From the NCBI RefSeq assembly GCF_013377275.1, contig NZ_CP016615.1:558001-622000 (forward strand): a stretch of 64,000 bases of DNA. The letters are read 5' to 3'. The notes below the pieces were generated by a model. It searched no databases and had not been told where the DNA came from. It saw only the letters and a list, made by a program, of their open reading frames with translations. Shown in pieces: positions 49,705 through 59,913 of the stretch; position 1 is the first letter of the stretch; each line of letters begins with the position of its first letter. A program made the position numbers and the translations under genes. The stretch is from Vespertiliibacter pulmonis. GTDB taxonomy: Bacteria; Pseudomonadota; Gammaproteobacteria; Enterobacterales; Pasteurellaceae.

Positions 49705-51459
49705 TTACAGCTTCACCGAAAGTAGTGTAATAAGTGCTTGTTTGTCTTCTGAATTTAAACCTTCAGTTTGACGATCTTTAGCCTGTAATCGCTCAATTTC
49801 ACGTTCCACAAACTTTTTGTAAAAAAATTTCAAAGTCTCTTTGAAAGTTTCTTCAACATGTTCTGGTGCTACTAGATGATCCCAATCAGCCAATATTTCA
49901 AGGTGTCGATAATTTTCACTATCACGAAGATGCTCTAATAGCCCCCCCATTGTAATTCCCATATGTTGCTGACAAATACTAACTAGCGTTAAAAATAACT
50001 CAACACCTTTTTCCTCTAGTTGTTTCAATAATTGTATTTCATCACTGACTAATCGTACTAGATTCGGGTTTTGCAGTAATAAGGCAATTAACACACGCAT
50101 TGGAGTACGTTCAATTTTCGGTCTTCTTGACGCAAGCGGTGCGTTTATATTACTTTTTTGCGGAACCAAAGCCTCCACTTGAGCAGGATCGAAGATGCCT
50201 AATTTTTGCCCTAAAATATTACGTAAATAGACTCGTAACATCTGCCCAGGAATACGTTTAATCAAAGGAACTGCAAGGGTTGCTAGTTTTGATTGACCTT
50301 CTTTTGTTGAGAGATCAACCTCTTGTAATAATGAGTTAAACATAAATTCACTCAATGGTTGAGCATTCTGTAAATATTGTTCAAATCCCTCTTTACCTTG
50401 CTGTCTAACAAGAGAATCAGGATCTTCACCATCAGGCAAGAAAATAAATTTGAGCTGACGTCCATCATATAAATGTGGCAACGCATTCTCAAAAGCTCGC
50501 CAGGCTGCATCCTTTCCTGCTCTATCACCATCATAGCAACAGATCACTTGCTCGGTACAACGAAACATTTGCTGGATTTGTTCACCTGTCGTTGCTGTAC
50601 CTAAAGAAGCAACCGCATTGTTAATGCCATATTGTGCTAAAGCGACAACGTCCATATAGCCTTCTACTACAAATAAAAACTCTGGGTTTTCATTATGTTG
50701 CAATGCTTGGAATAAACCGTAAAGTTCATTACCTTTATGATAAGTCGCTGATTCGGGGGAATTAAGGTATTTAGGCTTCTCATCTCCCATCACTCGTCCA
50801 CCAAAAGCAATTACTCGTCCTCGTTTATCTCGGATTGGGAACATTATACGATTACGAAAGCGATCATAGATCTTGCCCGTATCATTTTGCGACAACATTC
50901 CTGTATCAAGCAATTTTTGTGTTTCATCTTTATTTATACCAAATTGACGTAACACACTATTCATTGAATTCGGTGCAAACCCAATTTCAAATCGCCGAAT
51001 AACATCTGCAGACAAGCCACGTTGGTTTAAATACTGTTTACTCGCCTCATCTTGGCTTAGCTGTTGTTGATAAAATTGAGTGATATTACCTAATAATTCA
51101 TACAAATTACGGCGAGTTTTAAAATTTACAGGTGGTTTGCCATCTCGTTGAATAATATTTTCACGAGGAACTTCCAAACCGTGTAAACTCGCCAGCTCTT
51201 CAATTGCTTCGACAAACTCAAGTTTGTCATATTCCATTAAAAAACCAATCGCATTGCCGTGTACACCACAACCAAAACAGTGATAAAATTGCTTGGTTTG
51301 GCTAACCGTAAAAGAAGGGGATTTTTCGTGATGAAAAGGGCAACAGGCTTGATAATCTCGCCCTGCTTTTTTTAATTTTACCCGAGAGTTAATCAGCTCA
51401 ACAATGTCCGTTCTTGCAACAAGATCATCAATAAATGAACGTGGAATAGTGCCTTTCAT
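49705..51459 (-). CDS. dnaG: DNA primase
   Basis: Makes RNA primers at the replication fork. 584 residues. The CHC2 zinc finger is at about 40-64 (CPFHHEKSPSFTV...CFGCGVHGN). The TOPRIM core (LFVVEGYMDVVAL and CYDGDRAGKDAA) lies near 260-315. The C-terminal DnaB-interacting domain is at about 440-584. Middle gene of the macromolecular-synthesis operon; 199 bases with a hairpin separate it from rpsU. Confidence 0.97.
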   Translation of the reverse strand: MKGTIPRSFIDDLVARTDIVELINSRVKLKKAGRDYQACCPFHHEKSPSFTVSQTKQFYHCFGCGVHGNAIGFLMEYDKLEFVEAIEELASLHGLEVPRENIIQRDGKPPVNFKTRRNLYELLGNITQFYQQQLSQDEASKQYLNQRGLSADVIRRFEIGFAPNSMNSVLRQFGINKDETQKLLDTGMLSQNDTGKIYDRFRNRIMFPIRDKRGRVIAFGGRVMGDEKPKYLNSPESATYHKGNELYGLFQALQHNENPEFLFVVEGYMDVVALAQYGINNAVASLGTATTGEQIQQMFRCTEQVICCYDGDRAGKDAAWRAFENALPHLYDGRQLKFIFLPDGEDPDSLVRQQGKEGFEQYLQNAQPLSEFMFNSLLQEVDLSTKEGQSKLATLAVPLIKRIPGQMLRVYLRNILGQKLGIFDPAQVEALVPQKSNINAPLASRRPKIERTPMRVLIALLLQNPNLVRLVSDEIQLLKQLEEKGVELFLTLVSICQQHMGITMGGLLEHLRDSENYRHLEILADWDHLVAPEHVEETFKETLKFFYKKFVEREIERLQAKDRQTEGLNSEDKQALITLLSVKL

Positions 51460-51605
51460 TGAGCCTCCTTTCCTTGTTGTAAAATTATTGGTAAATAAAT
51501 CTTAGATCAATGACAAATGAAGAAAATCTACAACTAAAATAACGCTATTTTATTTACTTAATTGCAAAAATATTTGATATCTAACCGCTTGTTTTATAAA
51601 CGCTA

Positions 51606-51635
51606 AAACCGTGATTCCAAAAGGTTTCACGGTTT
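51606..51635 (-). terminator. Attenuator hairpin between rpsU and dnaG
   Basis: A 9-bp stem AAACCGTGA/TCACGGTTT with a 12-base loop, followed by TTTTAGCG read leftward. E. coli has a partial terminator in the same place, keeping dnaG message far below rpsU. Confidence 0.72.
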
Positions 51636-51658
51636 CAATTAAACGTTTTAATATCGAA

Positions 51659-51874
51659 TTAGTATAAACGAGTATTACGAGCGTTCTCACGAGCAACACG
51701 TTTAGCATGACGTTTTGCTAACGCAGCATTTTCACGTTTACGAACTGATGCTGGTTTTTCATAGAATTCTTTTGCACGAACTTCTGCTAGAATACCTGCT
51801 TTTTCGCAAGAGCGTTTAAAACGACGTAATGCAACGTCAAATGATTCATTTTCACGAACTTTAATTACTGGCAT
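51659..51874 (-). CDS. rpsU: Ribosomal protein bS21
   Basis: Small-subunit ribosomal protein. 71 residues, very basic, [21 protein letters not shown] to [11 protein letters not shown], as in E. coli. First gene of the operon with dnaG and rpoD. Ribosome site TGAGGTGA. Confidence 0.98.
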   Translation of the reverse strand: MPVIKVRENESFDVALRRFKRSCEKAGILAEVRAKEFYEKPASVRKRENAALAKRHAKRVARENARNTRLY

Positions 51875-51993
51875 ATGCCATCACCTCAGAAAATATATGA
51901 TTAAATTACGCTGTACAAGCAACGACAGCATAGAACTAATAAAGATACAATATTCTACCGTAGAGCAAAAATGAAGTAAAGCAATATTGCAGG

Positions 51994-52866
51994 TTATTTA
52001 CTCTCTTTCACTAAGCGTAAGAGATATTGCCCATAGTCTGTATTTACCATTGATTGCCCAATAATTTCTATTTGCGAAGTTGCCAGCCAGCCATTACGCC
52101 ACGCGATTTCTTCTAAACAAGCAATTTGTAAATTTTGAACATGCTCAATCGTTTTAACAAACGAGGCTGCTTCGTGCAAACTGTCGTGTGTCCCCGTATC
52201 TAGCCACGCAAAACCTCTACCTAATAATTGTACCTTAAGTGTCCCGCTTTCCAAATAATGACGATTAATATCACTAATTTCTAATTCGCCTCGAGCCGAA
52301 GGCTGTAATCGTTTAGCAAATTCCACCGCTTGATAATCGTAAAAATATAGTCCAGTTACTGCCCAATTTGATTTCGGCAGTAGTGGTTTTTCTTCAATAG
52401 ACAAGGCATTAAATTTCTGGTCAAATTCCACAACTCCGAAACGTTCAGGGTCTTTTACTTGATAGCAAAAAATTCTCGCGCCTTGTTGCTGAGCAACAGC
52501 ATTATGTAACATCGTGGTAAAAGATTGCCCATAAAAAATATTATCACCTAATACTAAGCAAACATTATCCCTACCAATAAATTTTTCCCCAATCAGAAAT
52601 GCTTGCGCAATACCCTGCGGTTTTGGCTGTATCGCATAGCTAATTTGTATACCAAAATCCGCACCATCACCCAATAACCGTTGGAAATTTTCAATATCTT
52701 CAGAGCTAGTAATCACTAAAATGTCACGGATTCCTGCTAACATCAACACTGAAAGTGGATAATAAATCATCGGCTTATCGTAAACAGGCAAAAGCTGCTT
52801 TGAAATACCACGAGTAATCGGATATAGCCGTGAACCAGTTCCCCCTGCTAGTATAATGCCTTTCAT
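51994..52866 (-). CDS. rmlA: Glucose-1-phosphate thymidylyltransferase
   Basis: Makes dTDP-glucose from glucose-1-phosphate and dTTP. Start at [20 protein letters not shown] (52866), two bases after rmlB; the longer frame to 52926 lies inside rmlB. 290 residues, usual length. Motifs GGTGSRL...[25 protein letters not shown] and EEKP are present. No rmlC or rmlD follows, so dTDP-rhamnose is not made from this cluster alone. Confidence 0.95.
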   Translation of the reverse strand: MKGIILAGGTGSRLYPITRGISKQLLPVYDKPMIYYPLSVLMLAGIRDILVITSSEDIENFQRLLGDGADFGIQISYAIQPKPQGIAQAFLIGEKFIGRDNVCLVLGDNIFYGQSFTTMLHNAVAQQQGARIFCYQVKDPERFGVVEFDQKFNALSIEEKPLLPKSNWAVTGLYFYDYQAVEFAKRLQPSARGELEISDINRHYLESGTLKVQLLGRGFAWLDTGTHDSLHEAASFVKTIEHVQNLQIACLEEIAWRNGWLATSQIEIIGQSMVNTDYGQYLLRLVKESK

Positions 52867-52868
52867 TT

Positions 52869-53960
52869 TTATTTGCCTTTCCCTAAACGATTGCCCATAT
52901 AACGCTCCCGCAATAATTTCCACCATGCTCTATTTTGCACATACCAATCTACCGTTTTTTCTAATCCTGAAGCAAAACTTTCACAAGGTTTCCAGCCAAG
53001 TTCTTTCTGAATTTTTTGGCTATCTATCGCATAACGTTTATCATGCCCAGGGCGATCTTCTACAAATCGAATGAGAGATTTAAAATCATCAATCGCCTTA
53101 ATATTAGCTTGATAATCGGTAAGTGCCCCACTTTTTTTTGCTTCATTTAATAGACGACAAATATATTCTACTACGGATAAATTAGTCTGCTCGTTATTCC
53201 CCCCAATCAAGTAGCTTTCGCCCACCCGACCTTGCGTTAAAACAAGATAGAGCGCACGAACATGATCATCGACAAATAGCCAATCTCGAATTTGTTCGCC
53301 TCGACCATAAATCGGTAAATATTGCCCGTGTAATGCATTTAAAATTGTTAATGGAATTAATTTCTCTGGAAATTGAAAATAACCATAATTATTTGAGCAG
53401 TTCGTCAACAATACAGGTAACCCATAAGTTTGCGACCAAGCTCGTACTAAATGATCCGCACTCGCTTTTGATGCAGAATAGGGGCTATTGGGGGAATAAC
53501 GGGTAAACTCAGTAAATCTAGAACTTTCTTGATCCAAATCACCAAATACTTCATCTGTTGATACTTGTAAAAACCGAAACTGTGCTTTTTTTGTACCCGA
53601 AAGTTGGTTGTAATAAATCCTACTTCCTTCTAACAAAGTATAAGTACCCAGAATATTTGTCTGCATAAAAGTCAACGGGCTATCAATTGAACGATCTACA
53701 TGGCTTTCTGCCGCTAAATTTATCACTGCATCAGGCTGATACTTGCAAAAAAGTGCTTGAATCTGACCGCTTGTACAAATATCGACTTGCTCAAAGATAT
53801 AACGTGAATTTTGACTAATACTTGCTAATGAAGCTAAATTACTGGCATAGGTTAGCTTATCAATATTAACCACTTGCTCTACAGAAGAATGCTCAATCAA
53901 ATAGCGAATTAACGCAGATCCAATAAAACCTGCACCACCTGTCACAAAAATCGTTTTCAT
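52869..53960 (-). CDS. rmlB: dTDP-glucose 4,6-dehydratase
   Basis: Extended SDR enzyme that yields dTDP-4-keto-6-deoxyglucose. Start at [18 protein letters not shown] (53960); GAGA is seven bases upstream, and the ATG at 53987 has no ribosome site. 363 residues. NAD motif [17 protein letters not shown] and [10 protein letters not shown] (catalytic Tyr and Lys) are intact. First gene of rmlBA, divergent from the O-antigen ligase gene. Confidence 0.95.
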   Translation of the reverse strand: MKTIFVTGGAGFIGSALIRYLIEHSSVEQVVNIDKLTYASNLASLASISQNSRYIFEQVDICTSGQIQALFCKYQPDAVINLAAESHVDRSIDSPLTFMQTNILGTYTLLEGSRIYYNQLSGTKKAQFRFLQVSTDEVFGDLDQESSRFTEFTRYSPNSPYSASKASADHLVRAWSQTYGLPVLLTNCSNNYGYFQFPEKLIPLTILNALHGQYLPIYGRGEQIRDWLFVDDHVRALYLVLTQGRVGESYLIGGNNEQTNLSVVEYICRLLNEAKKSGALTDYQANIKAIDDFKSLIRFVEDRPGHDKRYAIDSQKIQKELGWKPCESFASGLEKTVDWYVQNRAWWKLLRERYMGNRLGKGK

Positions 53961-54054
53961 TTTTTTCTCAATTAAAATTTTGCTCATTGTAACAAAATTC
54001 TATAAAGAAATAGTTTAAAATAGCTACCACGTCATTTTTAACAAGGTACAAAAT

Positions 54055-55323
54055 ATGTTACAACTTATTCATCGAATAGAAAAAAAACAGATTGTTTGGC
54101 TCGTTAATGCGCTAGTTTTTCTATTCTTCACCACCGTACTCGCTTTCCCCAAAGGATATAGCTTTGCCCCAATGGTATTAGCGGGGATTGGAATAATTTA
54201 TCTTTTTATCTATTTAGTCAAATACAAAAAGAAGCTAACACCTACCAAAGAAGATAAATGGCTTATATTTGCGTTTGTGTTCTATTTTGCCACCTTCTTA
54301 TTCTTAACATTAATCCACCACGATAAATTACGAGAAATAGATAACCCGAGTAAAATCCTCTTTTTTTTACCATTACTATTATTATTCAAACAATTTACTA
54401 TCAACCTAAAAGTTATTTTACACGGTATTCCTATTGGTGCTAGCGTAGCTGGGATAATTGCTATTTATCAGAAATTTTATTTAGGAGCAGAAAGAGCATT
54501 TTCAGATATTATTAGTATTCAAGCAGGGGATATAGCAGTAAGCTTATCCGCCTTTAGCCTTATTATTGCTATTTATTGGACAAAACAAAACGCATATAAA
54601 TTAACTATTCTCTGTATAATCGGAGGGTTACTCGGTATTATAGCTAGCACATTATCTGGTACTCGAGGTGGCTGGATAAGCATTCCTTTTCTATTTATTA
54701 TTACCTTATACTTTTATCGTAATGAATTAAGTAAAAGAGTAATTTATTCTTGTACCATTTTATTTACAGCAATTATAATTACTATTATTAATATTCCTCA
54801 ACTAGACATCATAAAAAGATATAAAGCCGCTGAAGATAATATAATTCAATACATAAAAAGAGATACAAAAACCACATCCATCGGAGCACGTTTAGATATG
54901 TGGCAAAATGCCTTATTAGGAATCAAAGAAAAACCAATATTGGGTTGGGGAAGCCAAGGATATTTAGATCTTAAAAAACAACAAGTTAAACAGAAAACCA
55001 TGAATAAAAAAACAGTATTGTATAATGATGCACATAATCAATATTTAGATTCATTAATCAAAAGAGGAATGCTTGGACTTCTAGCTCTAATTGCTATTAT
55101 ATTTATTCCATTGAAAGTATTCCTTAATAGAATAAAAGAGCCTGATATACTTATTAGAACAATTAGTCTGCTAGGTATTATACATATAATTGCAATTTTA
55201 CTCTATTGTCTATCTCAAACCTTTTTTGCACATAATTCGGGGTCAATATTCTATTTCTTTATTATTATAATCCTTTATGAAGCATTATCAAAATCTAGCT
55301 CAGACCATCAAAAATTAACCTAA
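54055..55323 (+). CDS. O-antigen ligase (WaaL-like, Wzy_C family)
   Basis: Polytopic inner-membrane protein, 422 residues with about ten to twelve helices. It should join undecaprenyl-linked glycan to lipid A-core. The family core is visible: LSGTRGGW (about 200), RLDMWQNALLGIKEKPILGWGSQGY in the periplasmic loop, and AHNQYLDSLIKRGMLGLL, whose His is the catalytic residue in WaaL studies. Wzy polymerases share this domain, but a separate EpsG-type polymerase exists in the locus, favouring ligase. It is the only plus-strand gene of the polysaccharide region. Confidence 0.82.
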   Translation: MLQLIHRIEKKQIVWLVNALVFLFFTTVLAFPKGYSFAPMVLAGIGIIYLFIYLVKYKKKLTPTKEDKWLIFAFVFYFATFLFLTLIHHDKLREIDNPSKILFFLPLLLLFKQFTINLKVILHGIPIGASVAGIIAIYQKFYLGAERAFSDIISIQAGDIAVSLSAFSLIIAIYWTKQNAYKLTILCIIGGLLGIIASTLSGTRGGWISIPFLFIITLYFYRNELSKRVIYSCTILFTAIIITIINIPQLDIIKRYKAAEDNIIQYIKRDTKTTSIGARLDMWQNALLGIKEKPILGWGSQGYLDLKKQQVKQKTMNKKTVLYNDAHNQYLDSLIKRGMLGLLALIAIIFIPLKVFLNRIKEPDILIRTISLLGIIHIIAILLYCLSQTFFAHNSGSIFYFFIIIILYEALSKSSSDHQKLT

Positions 55324-55355
55324 CGCTATAAACTTAATTATTAAATGATAAAAAA

Positions 55356-55391
55356 CTGTTGAAACTAACCTAGAAGGATTACAATCAACAG
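55356..55391. terminator. Weak hairpin between convergent ligase and dehydratase genes
   Basis: CTGTTGA/TCAACAG 7-bp stem with a long loop, preceded by AAAAA and followed by CTTTTATCTATTTT. Confidence 0.45.
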
Positions 55392-55410
55392 CTTTTATCT
55401 ATTTTAAAGA

Positions 55411-57297
55411 TTATTTTTTAGATTCTATCCAAAGTAAATCACAAATATTATCTACTGGATTAAATGCGGTAGGAAGTTTTAATAAAATTTCCCTTACTTT
55501 ATCTACAGAATAACTATTACAATACTCTTCCAATTCAGTTAATAAAGGAACTAATTGATCCCAATCTAGCATAATCTCCGTTGCTGTCATAATTCTTGGG
55601 TGGATAGTAGGGAAAACATTATCCCCAATCAGTAACTCTTCATATAATTTCTCACCAGGCCTCAAACCTGTAGTTCGGATCTCAATATCACCATTTGGAT
55701 TTTCCTGGCTCTTTTCTTTTAATCCCGTCAACTTTATCATTCTTCTTGCAAGATCAATTATCTTAACAGATTCACCCATATCCAAAACGAAAACATCTCC
55801 ACCTTTCCCCATTGCACCAGCTTGGATAACCAATTGAGAAGCTTCTGGAATCGTCATAAAATAGCGGGTAATTTCTGGATGAGTTAAAGTAATAGGACCA
55901 CCTTGCTCAATTTGCTTACGAAATAGAGGAACCACAGAACCAGATGAACCTAGAACATTACCAAATCTTACCATACAAAAACGAGTGTTAGACTGCTTTT
56001 TAGCTAATGCCTGTAAAATTAATTCTGCAATACGTTTCGTTGTTCCCATTGTATTTGTTGGGCGAACTGCTTTATCCGTAGAAATTAAAATAAAAGTTTC
56101 CACATTACACTCAATTGCTGATAACGCACAGTTTAATGTTCCTAACACATTATTTCGTATACCTTCTACAACATTGTATTCCACTAACGGAACATGCTTA
56201 TACGCGGCTGCGTGATATACAGTTTGTACAGAAAAAGTCTGAATAATATTCGCAATATACTCTTTATTTTGTATTGTTCCCATTATTGGAACAAGCCCTA
56301 CACTCAAATTCTCTTTCTTAAGAAGATTTCTTAATTCACCCTCAATTGCATATAAATTAAATTCATTTAATTCAAATAAAATCAATTTTTTAGGATTCTG
56401 ACGAAGAATTTGGCGACAAAGCTCCGAACCTATCGAACCACCAGCTCCCGTTACCATAACTACTTTATTATCAATATTCGCCGATAATAATTCCTGAATA
56501 GGTTGAACTGGCTCTCTTCCTAATAGCTCGTCAATTGATACCTTATTCAATGTTGTTAACTTAGCTTTACCCGTAATAATATCTTCAATACCTGGAACAG
56601 TTAGTACCTCACAAGATAATTGTGTTAAATCACTAATAATTTCTTTTCTACGGGCAAAAGGTGCACTCGGAATAGCCAATAAAATTTGTTGAACTTGATA
56701 ACGTTCAACTAAATCAGGCAATTCATTTGGCGAATACACTTTTATACCGTGTAAACTTAATTTATGTATTTTTCTATTATCATCTACAAACGCAGAAACA
56801 TAATAGCCTGGAATTTGGTTTAATGCTGTAAGTAGCTGTCGACCAGAATCACCCGCACCATAAATAACTACTGATTTCTTTTTATTATTTCCTATATTAA
56901 GAATTGTCCTAAATAATAAACGTATTCCAACTATTAGAATAGATAATAAGATAAAATATAAAAATGGTACTGTACGAGGAATATTAAGCTGTAATATATA
57001 AGCCACTAATAACATTGCAACCGTTGAACATAATGTACCAACTAAAACAGTATTAACAATTTTTATCGTAATAAAACGTAATACAGCTCGATATAAACCG
57101 AGCTTAATAAAAATAGATAATGTTAATACAATAACAGCAGATACATTTACCCAATGTTCAAAAGAATAGACGCTAATACTACTATCATATCTTATACCCA
57201 AAGAACCAAAATAAGCCACTATAATAAGAATCACATCAACAAATAAACTAACAATTCTTTTAGTTGACCTTCTTAAATTTAAGATAAAACTAAACAT
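55411..57297 (-). CDS. Membrane UDP-HexNAc 4,6-dehydratase (WbpM/PglF/CapD-like)
   Basis: 628 residues: four N-terminal membrane helices (about 12-125), a CoA-binding-like Rossmann domain (VVIYGAGDSGRQL, about 145) and a C-terminal SDR domain (VMVTGAGGSIGSELCRQ, about 280). The catalytic segment ISTDKAVRPTNTMGTTKR has TDK and a Met in place of the usual SDR Tyr (M-x3-K), as in WbpM and PglF. This predicts UDP-2-acetamido-2,6-dideoxy-4-hexulose, the substrate for the aminotransferase encoded upstream. Last gene of the operon. Confidence 0.9.
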   Translation of the reverse strand: MFSFILNLRRSTKRIVSLFVDVILIIVAYFGSLGIRYDSSISVYSFEHWVNVSAVIVLTLSIFIKLGLYRAVLRFITIKIVNTVLVGTLCSTVAMLLVAYILQLNIPRTVPFLYFILLSILIVGIRLLFRTILNIGNNKKKSVVIYGAGDSGRQLLTALNQIPGYYVSAFVDDNRKIHKLSLHGIKVYSPNELPDLVERYQVQQILLAIPSAPFARRKEIISDLTQLSCEVLTVPGIEDIITGKAKLTTLNKVSIDELLGREPVQPIQELLSANIDNKVVMVTGAGGSIGSELCRQILRQNPKKLILFELNEFNLYAIEGELRNLLKKENLSVGLVPIMGTIQNKEYIANIIQTFSVQTVYHAAAYKHVPLVEYNVVEGIRNNVLGTLNCALSAIECNVETFILISTDKAVRPTNTMGTTKRIAELILQALAKKQSNTRFCMVRFGNVLGSSGSVVPLFRKQIEQGGPITLTHPEITRYFMTIPEASQLVIQAGAMGKGGDVFVLDMGESVKIIDLARRMIKLTGLKEKSQENPNGDIEIRTTGLRPGEKLYEELLIGDNVFPTIHPRIMTATEIMLDWDQLVPLLTELEEYCNSYSVDKVREILLKLPTAFNPVDNICDLLWIESKK

Positions 57298-57309
57298 AAT
57301 ATTTACACT

Positions 57310-57903
57310 CTATCTGATAACAATCTTCTTTATCGTCATTAAAATTATTTTAATATCGCCCAAAATAGAATGATTATTTGCATAATCTATATAATACTTC
57401 GCTTTAATTGGCATAATAATATCAATATATGCTTGACGTGGATTATCATATTTCCCTAGTATTTCATTTTCATCAACCATTTCAATAGATGCTTTATCTG
57501 TAATACCTGGTCTGACAGATAATATCCTCTGCCTTATCTCAACTTCATATAGACTCATAAATTCTTCAATTTCTGGTCTAGGACCAACTAAACTCATCTG
57601 CCCTAGAAAAACATCTATCAATTGTGGAAGCTCATCTATTTTAAATTTACGCAGAAACTTACCCGCATTAGTTACACGTGCATCATTACCAATTGTTAGT
57701 CCACCTTTTACTTCTGAATTAACTACCATCGTCCTAAATTTATGGATTCTAAATAACTCGCCATGTAACCCAACTCGAGTTTGCCTGAAAAACACATTCC
57801 CTTTAGAATCAAGTTTTATCCAGATAGCAAAAATCACAAAAAAAGGAAATAAAATAATAAGCCCTAACGCAGATAAAACAATATCAAAAATACGCTTTAA
57901 CAT
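57310..57903 (-). CDS. Initiating phosphoglycosyl transferase (PglC-like)
   Basis: 197-residue monotopic enzyme that loads the first sugar-1-phosphate onto undecaprenyl phosphate. One N-terminal membrane helix/re-entrant hairpin (about 8-30), then the family core FRQTRVGLHGELFRIHKFRTM, catalytic Asp-Glu in KFKIDELPQLIDVFLGQMSLVGPRPE and VRPGIT. The short form lacks the extra helices of WcaJ/WbaP. Next to a 4,6-dehydratase and aminotransferase, the likely donor is a UDP-4-amino-4,6-dideoxy-HexNAc. No PglD-type acetyltransferase was found here. Confidence 0.9.
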   Translation of the reverse strand: MLKRIFDIVLSALGLIILFPFFVIFAIWIKLDSKGNVFFRQTRVGLHGELFRIHKFRTMVVNSEVKGGLTIGNDARVTNAGKFLRKFKIDELPQLIDVFLGQMSLVGPRPEIEEFMSLYEVEIRQRILSVRPGITDKASIEMVDENEILGKYDNPRQAYIDIIMPIKAKYYIDYANNHSILGDIKIILMTIKKIVIR

Positions 57904-57915
57904 ATTAAAATTTCC

Positions 57916-59073
57916 TTAAAGCGTGTTAAAAATTTCTTTAATTGCACTAACCACTCTATCTTGATCATCATTAGTCATTTTGGTAAATAATGGAATTGAT
58001 AAAATATGTTGATAAACGTTTTCAGCAATAGGAAAGTTTTCAGGTTTTAAATTATAGCTATCACGCCAAATAGGCTGCTTATGCAAAGGAATAAAATGCA
58101 CTGAACAGCCAATACCTTTTTCTGACATTCTTACAATAAAATCATCTCGGCTAATACCGCAATCTTCCTTTAAACGAATAGGATAAATATGCCAAGCGTG
58201 AGTACAGTTTTCTTCAGCATTAGGAGGCAATATAATTGGTAAATCAGCCAACTCTTTTTCATATTTATTTGCCATTTCTAAACGTTGTAAGTAAAAACGA
58301 TCAATTTTCTTTAATTGTTGCAAACCTAATGCGGCACAAATATCCGGTAAATTATATTTAAAACCAGGTTCAATAACCTCATAATACCAAGCAGGTGTTT
58401 TGGATTGATAACGATCAAATGCATCTTTACTTATACCATGTAAACGCATAACTTTCATTCGCTCAATCAATGATTTGTTTTTAGAAACAACCATTCCACC
58501 TTCGCCCGTTGTCATTGTTTTATTAGCATAAAAACTGAATACCGTAACATCGCTATCTAAAGTACCAACTAATTTCCCTTTATAACGAGTTGGAAATGCG
58601 TGAGCAGCATCTTCAATAACTTTAAGATTATATTTTTTAGCCAATGCAATAATCTTATCCATATCACAAGCTAAACCAGCAAAATGTACTGGTACAATTG
58701 CTTTTGTTTTATTTGTTATTTTTTCTTCTATTTTATTAATATCAATATTCAATGTATTAGGATCACAATCAATAAAAACAGGGTTTGCTCCTAAATAACG
58801 CACAACTTCTGCTGTTGCCGTAAAAGTTAAAGTTGGTACTATTACTTCATCACCTGCTTTAACGCCTACAGCTTCAAGTGCTAAATGCAATCCTGACGTT
58901 GCTGAATTCACTGCTAATGCCTCAAGATCATCACCTAAATAATCTTTAAAATCCTGTTCAAATTGCTTTGTTTTAGGCCCTGTTGTTACCCAACCTGAAC
59001 GTAAAGTATCAATAACTTCATTAATTTCTTCTTCACCAATTTCAGGTAAAGCAAATGGTAAAAACTTACTCAT
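57916..59073 (-). CDS. DegT/DnrJ/EryC1-family sugar aminotransferase
   Basis: PLP enzyme, 385 residues, that should put an amino group on C4 of the 4-keto-6-deoxy-HexNAc made by the adjacent dehydratase. Visible parts: [26 protein letters not shown] at the start, PLP-site [11 protein letters not shown] (about 56-66), EDAAHAF (about 154-160) and the internal aldimine Lys185 in [14 protein letters not shown]. Closest in type to PglE/WbpE/PseC-like enzymes; stereochemistry at C4 (Glc or Gal series) cannot be read. Good ribosome site AGGAG. Confidence 0.88.
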   Translation of the reverse strand: MSKFLPFALPEIGEEEINEVIDTLRSGWVTTGPKTKQFEQDFKDYLGDDLEALAVNSATSGLHLALEAVGVKAGDEVIVPTLTFTATAEVVRYLGANPVFIDCDPNTLNIDINKIEEKITNKTKAIVPVHFAGLACDMDKIIALAKKYNLKVIEDAAHAFPTRYKGKLVGTLDSDVTVFSFYANKTMTTGEGGMVVSKNKSLIERMKVMRLHGISKDAFDRYQSKTPAWYYEVIEPGFKYNLPDICAALGLQQLKKIDRFYLQRLEMANKYEKELADLPIILPPNAEENCTHAWHIYPIRLKEDCGISRDDFIVRMSEKGIGCSVHFIPLHKQPIWRDSYNLKPENFPIAENVYQHILSIPLFTKMTNDDQDRVVSAIKEIFNTL

Positions 59074-59088
59074 AATAACTCCTAAATT

Positions 59089-59904
59089 CTATCTAAAATT
59101 CTTATATAGCCATTTTTTCACAAATGCAGGGGAGAGAGACATCATAAAATATACAATTGCATATAAATCGGCTCTAAAACCATACTTTAACTCTCGATTT
59201 ATCCTAAATAATCTAAACTTTAATAATTGAATCGATTTTACTGGATCTCCCCTTCGATAGAAGAGATTACTAATCATTCTTACCCTTACTCCTACATAAG
59301 GGATATTAGCTAATATACAATCAGATTTATATGCTTGATACCATAATAATGTATCTTCTGCCATTTTTACCTCTGACAGATATTCCACCTTTTTCTCAAC
59401 GAAAAATCTACGACGAAACATTGAAGTCATATGAGGAATAGGATCTCGAATAGAAAAGAATTTATATAGTTCTTCATTATTTGTAGGATATTTAACTACG
59501 GATCGAGTAACATTATTATTCTCATCTATTTCACTTATCCAAGTTCCAATTGCATCAACATCACTATTATGCTTAAAAAAATCTAACTGCTTTTCAAAAC
59601 GTTCAGGTTCAGAAATATCATCTGTATCCATAATCGCAATAAAATCACCACAACAATGCTTTAAACCTTCACGCTTTGCTCCGCCTGTACCAATATTTTT
59701 TTCTAAGGAAATAACTTTCAATGTATGGGCTAGTTTTTCTTTCCAAATCTTAATAACTTTATAAAGTTCTTCAGTTAATTTACCATCTTCAACTAAAATA
59801 ATTTCATCTGGCTTTACTGTTTGAGAGTCCCAAATACTTTTCATCGCCTGATTAAAATAATGTGGATTCTCTCTACAGTATACTGACATTAATACAGATA
59901 ACAT
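59089..59904 (-). CDS. GT2 family glycosyltransferase (AmsE-like)
   Basis: 271-residue cytosolic/peripheral glycosyltransferase. GT-A fold motifs: LSVLMSVYCRENPHYFNQAMKSI, IILVEDG, NIGTGGAKREGLKHCCGDFIAIMDTDD (the DxD-type metal site at about 94-97) and ISEPERFEKQL. Resembles the amylovoran AmsE-type transferases. Donor and acceptor are unknown. It is the only conventional glycosyltransferase in the visible operon. Confidence 0.88.
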   Translation of the reverse strand: MLSVLMSVYCRENPHYFNQAMKSIWDSQTVKPDEIILVEDGKLTEELYKVIKIWKEKLAHTLKVISLEKNIGTGGAKREGLKHCCGDFIAIMDTDDISEPERFEKQLDFFKHNSDVDAIGTWISEIDENNNVTRSVVKYPTNNEELYKFFSIRDPIPHMTSMFRRRFFVEKKVEYLSEVKMAEDTLLWYQAYKSDCILANIPYVGVRVRMISNLFYRRGDPVKSIQLLKFRLFRINRELKYGFRADLYAIVYFMMSLSPAFVKKWLYKNFR

Positions 59905-59913
59905 ATAAACCTT

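Noticed and set aside
52869..53987. Complete dTDP-rhamnose pathway
   Set aside because: Only rmlB and rmlA are present. The other sugar enzymes nearby are of the UDP-HexNAc dehydratase/aminotransferase type.
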